Notes under the pieces: generated by a model
The model's input: only the letters and a program-made list of their open reading frames with translations
What the model was told of the DNA's origin: nothing
Databases searched by the model: none
Shown here: positions 34,619-45,634 of the stretch, piece after piece
How the letters are laid out: the number at the start of each line of letters is the position of its first letter
Position numbering within the stretch: position 1 is the stretch's first letter
Source: Phaeoceros laevis
Lineage: Eukaryota > Anthocerotophyta > Anthocerotopsida > Notothyladales
Reading direction: 5' to 3'
DNA: 56,781 bases
Assembly: GCA_049999765.1 (NCBI GenBank)
Contig: JBNGIQ010009289.1
Location: forward strand, 51,585 to 108,365
Position numbers and translations under genes: made by a program

Positions 34619-35997
34619 ATGGTGGAGGCAGAGGCAGATTCCAAGGTCGAGGATGAGTCGGGGCGTGCCAACAGCCAATTCAGGCCGCTCGTGCGCTCTG
34701 GATGGTGGACGGATATTGGATCCCGGCGGTTAATGGAGGATGCGCATGTCTGTATTGACGATCTGGATGAGCACTTCGGTTCCTTTTCCGGAGGTGAAGG
34801 TTCATGTGCGTTTTATGGGGTAAGCCCTGAACTCTCCCTGGTCCTTGTCTGCGGTGTGTTGCGGAACTTTGGTCGGCAGTCTTTGTGATTGATTGCGGCG
34901 CTGGCGGAGGTTTGAATTCCGGGTGTAGGTTTTCAGCTCGGGGTGAAGCTGTAGGGTTTCTTGTCTCAGAGTGTTGAACCCCTTCATTTTGGTTTTGAGG
35001 ATGGTGTACCTGGTTTGTCGATTGTCAGGTTTTCGATGGACATGGGGGCAAGGATGCTGCCAATTTTGTCAGGGAACATCTACTCAGATTCATAGTGGAG
35101 GATACGGCATTTCCATCATCAGTTGACGAAGCTGTGAGGCACGGTTTTCTTCGTGCTGACCATGCACTCGCTCAGGCATGCCTAGATGAGCAAGTGGTTG
35201 CATCAGGAACAACGGCCTTGACTGCTTTGATCTTTGGCAGGTACTAATTTCTGGTCTTGCATGCTGCAGATGGCACAGGATGGTTACATCTGACTGAAGT
35301 GTTGGTGTTTTGTAGATCATGCTGCTCTTTTAGTGTTGTGACACAAGTCTGCGGTTGTTTATGAATTTCCAGGACGCTGCTCGTTGCTAATGCGGGAGAT
35401 TGTAGGGCCGTGCTATCTAAAAGGGGCAAGGCTGTTGAAATGTCCAGAGATCATAAAGCATGCTGTTCTGTGGAAAGGAGCCGTATAGAGGCCCATGGGG
35501 GTTTTGTGGACGATGGATACTTGAATGGCCTGCTTAATGTGGCCAGGGCACTAGGGGATTGGCACATGAAGGGTTTGAAGCAGCCGGGACTGAATGGACC
35601 TCTCAGTGCAGAACCTGAGCTGCAGCGAGCTCAATTGACGGATGAGGATGAGTTCCTGCTTATGGGTTGTGATGGCCTATGGGATGTCTTCACCAGCCAG
35701 AATGCCATTGATTTTGCACGCAAGAAGTTGCAGCAGCATAATGATCCTAACCGCTGTTCAAGGGAGTTAGTGGATGAAGCTATCAGACGTGATACGCGGG
35801 ATAACCTAACAGTGGTTACTATCTGCTTTCACAAACATGCTCCTCCCAATTTGGGAGTCTGGAGACGGACGGGAGTTACCAAGAGCATATCCGTAGAAGG
35901 GCTGCGCAACTTGCAGCATCTCTTGGATGACAGCCATCGAGCTGTCTATGACGACGACAAGCAACATGTGAATGCTGACCGCAGCATTGTTCTGTAG
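34619..35997 (+). CDS. Protein phosphatase 2C (PPM family)
   Basis: 345-residue Mg/Mn-dependent Ser/Thr phosphatase. Three exons: 34619-34819, 35029-35240 and 35373-35997, in phase at GGG|GTAAGC and AG|GTACTA. PP2C motifs in order are SGWWTDIGSRRLMEDAHV (motif 1), VFDGHGGKDAANF (metal-binding DGHGG at about residue 70), ASGTTALTALI, LLVANAGDCRAVLSK, GGFVDDGYLNGLLNVARALGD, EDEFLLMGCDGLWDVF and DTRDNLTVVTICF (C-terminal metal ligand Asp). Catalytic residues are all present. The short acidic N-terminus and SGWWTDIG start resemble plant PP2C clade D/F members rather than the ABA co-receptor clade A. No targeting peptide is evident. Confidence 0.95.
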
Positions 35998-36283
35998 GGT
36001 TTTTAGTTTCTCCATGATTTTTTACTCAAGGCTCTAGAGCCGATGAGCACTACTTGTGTGAGTGGAGTCTGTTGCCCTGCGCCTGCCTGTCTACAACTTG
36101 ATACTCTGGTTTGCAGGTTTCAAGTTGAGGTGCAGGCGTTGATTTTTTGCGGGAATGTTTAATTGCCAGGCAAGCCACAAAGGTCTTGCCCATTTTTGCA
36201 TCGTGCGAAGTTTCTATAGCAAGTGACTAGGGCTTGCCGTGGACGTCTCTTTTGTAGGTGGTTATTAGCATGCCCATTGTTTG
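35998..36283. other. 3' region of the PP2C gene
   Basis: Probably 3' UTR and flank; nothing else is recognised. Confidence 0.4.
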
Positions 36284-36629
36284 TATGCCACGCTACACTG
36301 CAGTGTCGGTGGGGTGGCATGTTGGCTTTTGCTAGAAGCACGCGGTCACAACCGAAGCTATACTTGGACTGATCAATGGCCACCATGAACATTCTAGTAG
36401 TCAAAATGTCCAGATTCTTCGATGAGCAAGTACAGGCGTACAGGCATGCGTTGGGGCTTAGGTGGCCACATTGCAGTGTCGGCGGGTTGGCATGTTGGCT
36501 TTTGCAAGAAGCACGCGGTCACAACCGAAGCTATACTTGGACTGATTACTGGCCACCATGAACATTCTAGTAGTCAAAACGTCCACATTCGTCGATGAGC
36601 AAGTACAGGCGTACAGGCATGCGTTGGGC
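36284..36629. repeat. 173-bp tandem duplication, two copies
   Basis: Copies at about 36284-36456 and 36457-36629 share most of their length (ggcatgttggcttttgc, gtcacaaccgaagctatac, gtacaggcgtacaggcatgc) with roughly ten differences. No coding potential is evident. Confidence 0.85.
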
Positions 36630-36966
36630 CTCGCCTATTCTTGGACAACGAAGAACCCGGCACTGCCGACACCTTGACTACTGTCCATCGTAAAACTTTG
36701 ACCTTCAACCCCGTGTGCCAGTGAGCTGTTCTTCCTACAATACATATCGCAATGGTTCCCTAGCACAGGTGTCGACACTGCTCTACGCGAAGGACAGCAC
36801 AATGGGACCCCGCCACGTTGTTAAGAAAAAAATTGGTCTACGCACCGAAAAACCGCTCATGTGGAGGTTGCGAATTTCATGGGTTATGCTGGGTTGTCAT
36901 CATGTCGATGTCGGGAGCAAACTGGCAATCGAGACAAAAAAGTAGCTTTGGTTGTTAAGCTGCAGC

Positions 36967-37047
36967 TGTCAGGAATGGGATTCGAACCCATGCCCTTTCG
37001 GACCAGTACCTGAAACTGGCGCCTTAGACCAACTCGGCCATCCTGAC
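36967..37047 (-). tRNA. tRNA-Leu (anticodon CAG)
   Basis: Class II tRNA. The acceptor stem GTCAGGA/TCCTGAC is perfect over 7 bp with discriminator A. The A and B boxes TGGCCGAGTTGGTCTAAGG and GGGTTCGAATCCC are present. The anticodon stem CCAGT/ACTGG holds the loop TTCAGGT, anticodon CAG, and a long variable arm follows. No intron and no encoded CCA, as expected for a nuclear gene. It lies between the PP2C and RNase J genes. Confidence 0.96.
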
Positions 37048-37297
37048 TAGATACCAATTTACTTACTTTGCCTATAAAATCTACTTTGATTGGGGGCTTT
37101 TCGCATTCGAATCGTGAATCTCCTTTGAGGCAGAAGATTTGGGTCTGCAATGATGTTGCACGGATTTAGTCGGCTAGTTGTGTGTTTGGCTGGTCGATGT
37201 GTCTGCAACAGCAACATTATGTGGCCAAGGCAAGCTAATCACTTGATTTTGCACCTTCGCCAGAACCAGTGCCAATAACGTCGAGCGTAAACTTGAT

Positions 37298-40200
37298 TTA
37301 CTTTTCACGGTCAAGCAGGTCTTGGGCTAGACTGCTTGCCCTTGCCCTGCGTTTCGGCTTTTTACTCGCAGTCTCTTCGCTTGGTGCGGCTGTACCCGAA
37401 GTTCTCCCGTTCACTTTTGTTGCTTCAGACTCTTCGCTTGTTGCAGCTGTTCCCGACGTTCTCCCGTTCATTTTTGTTGCTTCAGCTGAGGTTTTACCAC
37501 TTGCTGTGTCTTTGACTGAGTCCTCACCCTTCGTCGATAGAAACCTCTCCACGGCAGCATAATGTGGCCAGGCTTTCTCAGGTTTAATACCAGACTCCGT
37601 CTCAGCCTTCAAATTTGCATACTTCTTCAGCAAAGAAGTCCACATATATTTACACTGATCAGGAGTTCGACTGAATCCCTGCTCAGCCAGGGCTGTTGAG
37701 ACAACACCCCACAACGCCTTCTTTGACCTTGCAGCTTCAAACTGCTGCTCCATACGGCTGCGCGCTTGAAACAAAGCCCAAACCTCAGCGGTCTTCCATC
37801 TTTGCCTCTTTTTAGCTCCAGGTGTCCCCTCAGATAACGACTCTGGCGTTGCGCCATCGCTGTCTTCGTCAGATGCTGTCTCTTCGTGCATGCTTTCATC
37901 TGTAGATAAATCTGCCTCAGTAGAGTCACCGGCAGCAAAACCATCGGTACCGCCACCCGCACTGGAGGGCTCAGAAAGTAGATCCTCAACAACTTCATTG
38001 CCTCTACTGGGGCTGGAAACCATATCCTCGATAAGTTCATCGATCCCTACAGTGGAGTGCTTGGTTGTGCCTATGCTCACTGCAGCATAGGGAGGTGCTT
38101 CATGACTTGTCCTTGTCCTTGCCGGTGCGGAGCGCTCAGTGGCCACGTTGTCACTAGCACCTGATGCGATGTCCCCACGAACTCTGTCTCCTTTTGCCTT
38201 GGAGCGCTCAACGACCTTACTGTCACTAGTGGTGGGAGCTAGCACCTCATGAATACTGTCTACCACTGCCATGGTGCTCTCACTGGGTCCACTGTCTCTG
38301 ACAGGAGAGGCAAGTTTCTCACGACGCTTGTCTTGCGGGGCCCTAGGCCGCTCAATTGCAAGGACAATAACATCTGGCCTGTGGTTGCTGAACTTCTGGA
38401 CCACTCGACGTAACACAGCGCCTATGTTCCGCTCAACTGTAATAAGCGAGGTATGAACGGAGCAGCTTGCCAATGCGACATCTGCTGCCTTGTAGAGAAG
38501 GTCCATGAGCTTCCCACCGTCAACCCATAAACACCTGGTGATAATCCTAACACGGCCCATCAAGCCCACCGAAGATCCGTCATTCCCTTTTTGTCTCCTT
38601 GGTTCCTCGTCGGACACCTTGTTGTACAGCTCAACACTCGCAATCACAATGCCTTCCTGTGCAATATGAAGTCGCTCATCCACACACAGGTCTGCAGCTG
38701 TCCCAAAAGCTCTCTCTCCGTCATTATACATGAGCTTTAGTTTGTGCTTACCAAGAGACGAGAATCCGCTGGAAAGTACTCTGCCATTCCGAAGAGGAGC
38801 AACACCAAGCATCTCGCCATTCTTTATGACAGCCGTATGCCTAATCCCAGTTGATTTCCCAACCAGCTCATGGTGTTTCATGAATGCGTACTCACCATGG
38901 ATTGGCAGGAAGTGCTGAGGCTTCACAAGCCTCAAGGCCTCTTCCAGCTCCCCTCTATACGCATGACCTGAGGTGTGCAAGTTATCTCCTCTGCCCATCA
39001 CTATGGTTGGTCCAAGCTCAGCTATCCGGTTCATCATCCTGACAACTCGTGTCTCATTCCCGGGAATCATCTTGGCGGAGTACAGCAGCAAATCATCCTT
39101 GTTCAGTTTCAACATCCGACTGCCCCCAAAAGAGGCCAGGTTCAGAGCTGCACGCGGTTCAGCTTGCGAGCCAGTGGTGACAAGGACAAGGTCTTTAGGC
39201 GCATACAAATCTATATCCTCCGATTTCACCAGCAACGCCGGGTCAAAAGGGGCCTGTCCATCCTTAAACGCAGCATCAAAGTACGTTCTGAGGGACAACC
39301 CCAGAAACGCAAGCTTGCGGCCCGAGGCCTCTGCAGCTGCCTGAACGCTGCCCAGGCGGTGCACATTGGATGCAAACTGTGTAGTGATCACGCGACCTTT
39401 AGCAGCAGTTATCTTGCGCATCAACGCCTCCCCAACATCGGACTCGCTGGTGGTGCGGCCTTCGGAGAGCACATTGGTGGAATCGCTCATCATAAGCGTA
39501 ACTCCCTCTTTGGCCAATTGCTCCAAAGTCACCCTGTCAAAAACTTTGCCATCCACAGGTGATTCGTCAATCTTCCAATCCCCCGTATGAAAGATTGTAC
39601 CATCCTGGCACCGAAGCACCAATCCACAACAATCTGGGATAGAATGCGTAACCCTAACGGGTTCAACTTCAAAAGGGCCTGCCATGAACCTGCTATTCAT
39701 GCTGATCTTCTTGCACCTAGACCCAGGGTGTAACCCGTACTCCTTCAGCCTCTTAACAATCAACTGCATCGTGAATCCTGTGGCGTAAATTGGAGTTTTA
39801 GGATCCAAAGCGGGTATAACCCACGGTAGAGCACCAATGTGGTCCTCGTGCCCGTGAGTGATGATCACAGCTTCAATTTTGTCCCTCCATCTCCGAATGA
39901 AAGTTGTGTCTGGCAGCACTTTCTGCACACCCAGCTCGTCGTAGTCGGGGAACATGAGCCCGGCGTCAATCATTATATACCTGCACAACTCAGAATACTC
40001 TGTTTGTCACAAAGAAGCGCAAATTTGCGTCACAAACGTACGAACGCAGAAATACACAGGCAACACTTGCTTCACAGCACCAGCTCGACATACCGGTCGT
40101 AGTTCCCCACCAGCATGCAGTTCATGCCGATTTCCCCCAACCCACCAATGGGCAGAATCCGAAGCGGGGGCCCCTCCCTGCCTTCGTGAAACTGCTGCAA

Positions 40201-40485
40201 CTTGCGCTGCACAGCGTCATCCAGGCTCATTCCCGGACCATCCTGCTTGGAACCATGCCGAGACCGCCTGCGCGATTTTTCGGAAACCAAGGAGCCTGAG
40301 CAGGTGACTGGCAACCGAGAAGGACTCCTTGAGCCGCATCTGCAGCTGCTGCCTGGCAGGATTGTCGAATGCCGCAGCAACAAAAAAGAAGTGCTGCTTG
40401 CAAGCCTACCCTCAGCGTCGCCAGCGGAATAGCTACGTCCTGACCGGCACCCGCAACCCGGCAAAGACAGAGCTTGAGCCTTCAT
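37298..40485 (-). CDS. RNJ: RNase J, organellar type, with C-terminal GT-1/Myb-like domain
   Basis: 1024-residue metallo-beta-lactamase/beta-CASP ribonuclease (endonuclease and 5' exonuclease), in plants a chloroplast enzyme that removes antisense RNA and matures 5' ends. Two exons: 40485-40094 and 39980-37298, joined within RYIMIDAG. The N-terminal ~90 residues are rich in Ser and Arg and poor in acids, as in a plastid transit peptide. Motifs are [16 protein letters not shown], the zinc site [11 protein letters not shown] (~173-183), [23 protein letters not shown] and [12 protein letters not shown]. After an acidic Ser-rich linker comes a trihelix/GT-1-like DNA-binding domain ([14 protein letters not shown] to YANLKAE, about residues 850-915), which bacterial RNase J lacks. 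Near the end a ~18-residue unit (NGRTSGTAA) is tandemly doubled. The first in-frame ATG is 40485; an upstream in-frame GTG is not a start. Confidence 0.94.
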
Positions 40486-41120
40486 CGTCACCGGTGGCCA
40501 AGCCAGTTCAGGCTGGCATCCAGCATCTCTCACCCAAGAGACCAGTACCGCCCTAATATATTGCCTTCCAAAATTTAGATAGGGTGGACTCGGTGGAGTG
40601 ACTGGAGTCCCTGGTGGGCAACCCAGTGTGCACTAGACAAACAAAATATCTCAACAAAGAAATCTTAACGACAGGTAACAACCGAGAGTGGTTTTCCTCG
40701 ATCGCCGTGCAGGAGATTCGCGGACTTGTGCTACCTTCCGCTTGAGTTGAGGTGTCGTTCGGCATTCCTCTTGGACATCCATGGCGGAATTGGGGATTAT
40801 CGTGTGGTGCAGCAGCGCTTCAGGGTGGAAATGTCATACGAGTGTTGTTGTGAGCGGATGTATCAGATCCTTCAGTTTCGATCCCGGCGGCAGTGACCAA
40901 CACAGGAAGGAGCAGCCTTGGATAAGCAGGGTAAACCAGGAAGTGCCAGTGCAACGCCTTACGGATGTCCTCGCGAAGGATAATTCAAGTGTGGCTGTTG
41001 CCGAAGGAGCCTGACACAGCCTGTACTTGATTGCAGAGAAGCCAACCAGACTTTCGATGCAGGAGGACAAGAAAACCAATTTGCTTGAACCACCACCATA
41101 AGCCTAGACTGGCGGTGGCT
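40486..41120. promoter_or_regulatory. Divergent promoter region, with a possible 5' exon of the PPR gene
   Basis: Separates the RNase J start from the PPR gene. On the plus strand an ATG at 40781 opens a frame (MAELGIIVWCSSASGWK) that reaches a donor AGG|GTAAAC at 40930/40931. An acceptor TTGCAG at 41036 leads in phase into Arg-rich codons continuing to the PPR ATG at 41121. If used, this would add a plausible organelle-targeting N-terminus. If not, the protein starts at 41121. Confidence 0.45.
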
Positions 41121-44100
41121 ATGTCGAAGCTCCAGCTGAGAGGAGGCCAAGCCGTGGTGTCTCTAAGAGCAGATGATGAACTAAAAGTGCTTTGCGAGGC
41201 GCGACAACTGGACAGAGCAATAAAGGTTCTGTGCCGGATGGATCAGCTGGGGATTGTGCCTTCAGTCGATATGTACAGCTCTCTCTTGAAGGCCTGCGCT
41301 AAACAGAAGGCCCTTGGTCAGTCTAAGTGGGTGCATGGTCATCTGGCCCAAAATGGGTTGGAGTCCAACAGATCTGTGGGTGAATTGGTGGTCACCACGT
41401 TGGTGCAGTGCGGTGGTTTTGATGACGCGGTGGAGGTGTTTAACAGGTTGTCACATCGAACTGCCTTCTCCTGGTCAGCAGTGATTTCTGGGTACATCAT
41501 GTCAGGCAACGGTCAGAAGGCCCTCAGTATGTTTGAACGTATGCAACAGGAAGGAGTGCACCTCAGCAAATATAACTTTGTTACTTTACTCAAAGCTGCT
41601 ACCTCCGCAGGTAACTTGCAAGTAGGCAAGCACATACATGCTGAAACTCTGAACTATAGGTGCGCGTCTGATCTGTTTGTGGGTACATGTTTGGTTGACA
41701 TGTATGGGAAGTGCGGCAGTATTGATGATGCGCAGAATGTTTTTGATGGACTGTCCTGTCGAGACGTGGTATTATGGAATGCGATGGTTACTGCGTATAT
41801 TGAACAGGGGCAACCAGAGGAGGCTTTGCAGCTGTATGAGAAAATGCTGCAGGAAGGAGTGAGTCCAAATGACAGGACATTTGTGAGTGTGCTGCAAGCA
41901 TGTGGCATACTCGCTGAAATGGAAGAAAACGGCATCTCAGATGGGCCAGCCACCAAACTAAAGTCCCTGAAAAAAGGGCAGGCAGTACATGCTGATGCCC
42001 AGCGGAAGGGCTATGATAAAGATGTCTTTGTGGGTAGCACTCTTGTTAGCATGTATGGGAAGTGTGGGAGCATTGAGGATGCACAAAACGCTTTTGATCG
42101 GATGTCTCACCGTGGTGTTGTGACCTGGAATGCATTGTTGACAGCATATGTTCAGCAGGGTCAGGGAGAGAGGACTTTGAATTTGTTTAACCAAATGATG
42201 GATGAGGGCATCAGTCAGAACCATCGTAGTTTTGTGTGTGCTATTCAAGCATGTAGCTTGCTGTCAGAAAAGGAAGAAGATGTGATAGTGGATGGAAGAT
42301 CTGTGAAGTTGCAGTCTTTGGAAAAGGGGCAGGCTATACATGCTGATGCTTGTAGGAAACGTTATGATTCGGATCTATTTGTAGGGAGCACCCTCATAAG
42401 TATGTATGGGAAGTGTGGCAGCATTGAGGATGCTGAAAAGGTCTTTGTGGGTCTGTCAAAGAGGAACGTCGTGACATGGACAGCCATGCTGGTAGTGTAT
42501 GTTGAGCAAAAGGAAGCAGAGAAGGCTATTCTGTTGTACAGGCACATGCAACATGGAGGTGTGACTCCGGATGTTCGGACCTCTGTGAGTGCTTTGCAAG
42601 CATGTATCATGTTTGCAGAAGAAGAATTGGATGTGATTATGGACGGACAATCTACCAAAGTAGAGTCTCTGGAGATGGGTATGGAAATCCATGCTCATGC
42701 TCAGAGCAGGGGTTTCCATTCAGATGTTTTTGTAGGAAGCACCCTCATTAGTATGTACGGGAAATGTGGGAGCACAGTACAAGCGCAAAGTGTATTTGAA
42801 GGGCTGTCACAACCGAATGTGGTTTCATGGACTGCAGTAATCACGGCCTATGTTGAGCAAGGCCAAGCTGAGAAGGCTGTTGAGTTGTATGAAGCCATGT
42901 TGGAAGGCGGTGTGACTCCAAATGCTCGAACTTTTGTAAGTGTGCTCCAAGCACATGCCGTGCTTGCAGATAAGGAGTTAGATACTGTGGTGAATGGGGT
43001 GGCCAGGAAAGTGAGGTCCCTAGGTAATGGGAAGGTGGTACATGCTGACGTTTGGAGCAAGGGCTATAATTCAAATATCTTTGTTGGTAACACCCTTATT
43101 AGTATGTACGGGAAGTGCGGCAGCATAAACGATGCACTTGGTGTGCTTGATGGTTTGTGCCACCCTGATATTGTGTCATGGAATGCTATGGTGGCAGCAC
43201 ATGTCGAGCAAGGGTTAGGAGAGAGGGCCTTGCATCTGTATGCACAAATGCAACTGGAAGGAGTAAGCCCAGATGTGAGGACGCTAGTAAGTGCTCTCCA
43301 CGCCTGCAGACTGCTTGCGGAATATGAAGGAGATGTTTTGGTTGATGGTATACTTACCAAGGTAGACTGTCTAGGAAAGTTGAGAGCAATCCATGCCTAT
43401 GCTAAGCAAAAGGGTTGTGATTTGGACATTTTTGTTGGTAGTACCCTTGTAAGTATTTACGGCAAATGTGGGAGTCTTGTGGATGCCCAGGCTATGTTCG
43501 AGGACTTGTCCAAGCAGGACGTAGTAGTGTGGACTGCTATGCTTGCAGTACATGTTGAACACGGCCAAGCAGAGAAGGCTTTACAGTTGTACAGACGACT
43601 GCAGGTTGAGGGCGTCAGTCCAGATGTCCATGCAGTTGTAGGTGCTCTTCAAGCATGTGGCCTGCTAGCTGAGAAGGAAGTAGATGTTATGGTGGATGGG
43701 CAATCTACCAAAGTAGGATCTCTAGAATTGGGGTTGGCAGTTCATCGTGATGCTAGGAGAAAGGGCTACGACTCCAATGTTGTTGTTGGCAAGACTCTTG
43801 TGAGTATGTATGGGAAATGTGGGAGCACTGCAGATGCCAGGAGCGTGTTTGATGGGTTGTCTGAGCAGGATATAGTTTCATGGAATGCAATGCTCGGGGC
43901 ATATGTTGAGCAGGGGCAAGGGAAGGAGGCTTTGCTTTTGTACAAGCAAATGGAAGCAAAAGGGGTTACGTCCGATGATGTCACACTTGTGTGTATCTTG
44001 CAAGCATGCAGCAAGACAGGAGACCTGTCTGTTCTTAAAGAGTTTCACCGCAAACTTGTTCCCCCATTGAAGCATCTCAGTCCTTTTATAGCAAGCACTC

Positions 44101-44828
44101 TCATCAACGCATACGGGAGATGTGCGAGCATGGTGGATGCTCAGCAGGTGTTTGATGCACTTCCCCAGCCAGATGGGGTATCGTGGAATGCATTAATTAC
44201 TGCATATGCCCGACAAGGGGACTCTGTAGCAAGCTTGCAACGGTATGAAGAAATGCAGCTGGCAGGGGTGAAGCCTGATGGCGTCACGTTTGTTGCACTT
44301 ATAGCTGCCTGTAGTCATGGTGGCCTAGTAGACGAAGGTTTGGAGTACTTCTTATCTATGACCAGAGATCATGGCTTAATTCCAGAGATTGAGCACTATG
44401 CTACTATGGTGGACCTCCTTGGGCGTGCAGGATATTTCGCACTCGTGGAATGCTTGTTGTCGACGATGCCTGTCCAGCCCAACCTGGTTTTGTGGTTGTG
44501 TTTGCTTGGTGCCTGTCGAATGCATGGCAAAGTAGTGCTGGGAAAAGAGGCCTTCGATCACGCAGTAACTCTGAAGCCGAACCATTCTGCCGCGTATGTG
44601 ATGATGTGGAATATATGTGCTGATGCTGGCCTTTGGGACCTTGCTAATGAGGTGAACGAGCGGCGACAACAAGCAGGTGCATTGAAAAAACCAGGCCAGA
44701 GCTGGATTCAGCATGATCATGAAGTAATAATGTTTGTAGTAGGGGACTGCAATCAGAAAGCTCAATATCAACAACTCTTTGACTTCATAGGAGAGGTAAG
44801 CTCAGAGCTGAAGGGGCCGGGCACATGA
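41121..44828 (+). CDS. Large PLS-class PPR protein with E domain, repeated insertion modules
   Basis: About 1235 residues without introns in the main part. A sequence-specific organellar RNA-binding protein of the PLS subclass, ending in an E-type domain (PGQSWIQHDHEVIMFV) and lacking a DYW deaminase, so it would need a partner in trans for editing. The core consists of about seven near-repeated P-L-S blocks of ~117 residues. Each has SMYGKCGS(I/T), a VVTWNAM or VSWTAV segment, a YVEQGQ..KA L helix and a VFVGSTL segment. Six blocks contain the same extra ~19-residue insertion (consensus LLAEKExDVxVDGxxTKVxS) between two helices of an L motif; ordinary PLS proteins lack it. The last third (after about residue 960) has standard repeats (GRAGYFALVE, LLGACRMHGK). 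The start is the first in-frame ATG; an upstream exon is possible (see preceding entry). Confidence 0.92.
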   Translation: MSKLQLRGGQAVVSLRADDELKVLCEARQLDRAIKVLCRMDQLGIVPSVDMYSSLLKACAKQKALGQSKWVHGHLAQNGLESNRSVGELVVTTLVQCGGFDDAVEVFNRLSHRTAFSWSAVISGYIMSGNGQKALSMFERMQQEGVHLSKYNFVTLLKAATSAGNLQVGKHIHAETLNYRCASDLFVGTCLVDMYGKCGSIDDAQNVFDGLSCRDVVLWNAMVTAYIEQGQPEEALQLYEKMLQEGVSPNDRTFVSVLQACGILAEMEENGISDGPATKLKSLKKGQAVHADAQRKGYDKDVFVGSTLVSMYGKCGSIEDAQNAFDRMSHRGVVTWNALLTAYVQQGQGERTLNLFNQMMDEGISQNHRSFVCAIQACSLLSEKEEDVIVDGRSVKLQSLEKGQAIHADACRKRYDSDLFVGSTLISMYGKCGSIEDAEKVFVGLSKRNVVTWTAMLVVYVEQKEAEKAILLYRHMQHGGVTPDVRTSVSALQACIMFAEEELDVIMDGQSTKVESLEMGMEIHAHAQSRGFHSDVFVGSTLISMYGKCGSTVQAQSVFEGLSQPNVVSWTAVITAYVEQGQAEKAVELYEAMLEGGVTPNARTFVSVLQAHAVLADKELDTVVNGVARKVRSLGNGKVVHADVWSKGYNSNIFVGNTLISMYGKCGSINDALGVLDGLCHPDIVSWNAMVAAHVEQGLGERALHLYAQMQLEGVSPDVRTLVSALHACRLLAEYEGDVLVDGILTKVDCLGKLRAIHAYAKQKGCDLDIFVGSTLVSIYGKCGSLVDAQAMFEDLSKQDVVVWTAMLAVHVEHGQAEKALQLYRRLQVEGVSPDVHAVVGALQACGLLAEKEVDVMVDGQSTKVGSLELGLAVHRDARRKGYDSNVVVGKTLVSMYGKCGSTADARSVFDGLSEQDIVSWNAMLGAYVEQGQGKEALLLYKQMEAKGVTSDDVTLVCILQACSKTGDLSVLKEFHRKLVPPLKHLSPFIASTLINAYGRCASMVDAQQVFDALPQPDGVSWNALITAYARQGDSVASLQRYEEMQLAGVKPDGVTFVALIAACSHGGLVDEGLEYFLSMTRDHGLIPEIEHYATMVDLLGRAGYFALVECLLSTMPVQPNLVLWLCLLGACRMHGKVVLGKEAFDHAVTLKPNHSAAYVMMWNICADAGLWDLANEVNERRQQAGALKKPGQSWIQHDHEVIMFVVGDCNQKAQYQQLFDFIGEVSSELKGPGT

Positions 44829-45634
44829 TTTTCTCACAGCGTACTCTTAAGGGGAAACGTTCGTGGGCGCCAATACCGTGCTTCCCCTTGCATACCGTGT
44901 TATGCCGTGTCATCGTGGGTTCCCGTTGAACCAACAGGGCGCAGTAGGTTGAAGGGAATAATTTGAAGAAAACTTCACACGGCAATACGCCACCGTTACC
45001 CTGCGCGCGTCCCAAATGGGACTTCTACTGATAGGAGAGAGGGAGGTGCAAATCAAATTAATCAATGTGGTATGCTGTGCTATGCACACGGCCTCACGCT
45101 TTGCGACAAAGTTGGCTAGCACTCACTCAATGGCCAGGCCCGTGTAAAGCATCTCTCTCCCTGAGACTCGCAGCGCAGGAGAGCCGCCTCTCGGAGCTGG
45201 TCAGCAAAGTCGGCAAAGTGACTCAAAGTAAATCATTGCAAAGCGTCACAAAACCTTTTCTTGTCTGGCTGGGAGAACTGTGTAAATCTAAGACCATGCT
45301 GTACAGGCTCAGCAGGGCCTGACATGCCCGACATTTCTTCTGCACACGGTGACGCTGTCAGCCACATAGCATACACGGAGGTCAACCACGAACCAGGCAA
45401 AACGTGGTGGAAACACCTTTCGAGAAATCACTCTTAAGGACTTCTATCTTCCGAGTCTAACAAAGTGAACTGCTCCATGTCCCTGTGAGATTTTTGTTCC
45501 AAGTCTCCAATATGAAGAATACGAACCCCAGACCAAATCTGGTAAATTAATGGGATAGCATACTTCAAGCCTCTCTTTCAATTTAGCAATGAACATGGTC
45601 CTTGCTTTGCGATTCCAAGCTGACTTTTACCAGA
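44829..45634. other. Convergent intergenic region
   Basis: Between the PPR gene (plus) and the SPP gene (minus), tail to tail. No coding region, RNA gene or clear repeat recognised. Confidence 0.45.

Noticed and set aside
40486-40533. RNase J start upstream of 40485
   Set aside because: The upstream in-frame codon at 40533 is GTG; the first ATG is at 40485.
41031-41120. PPR start at 41031
   Set aside because: The codon there is TTG. Either the ATG at 41121 or a spliced upstream ATG at 40781 is used.
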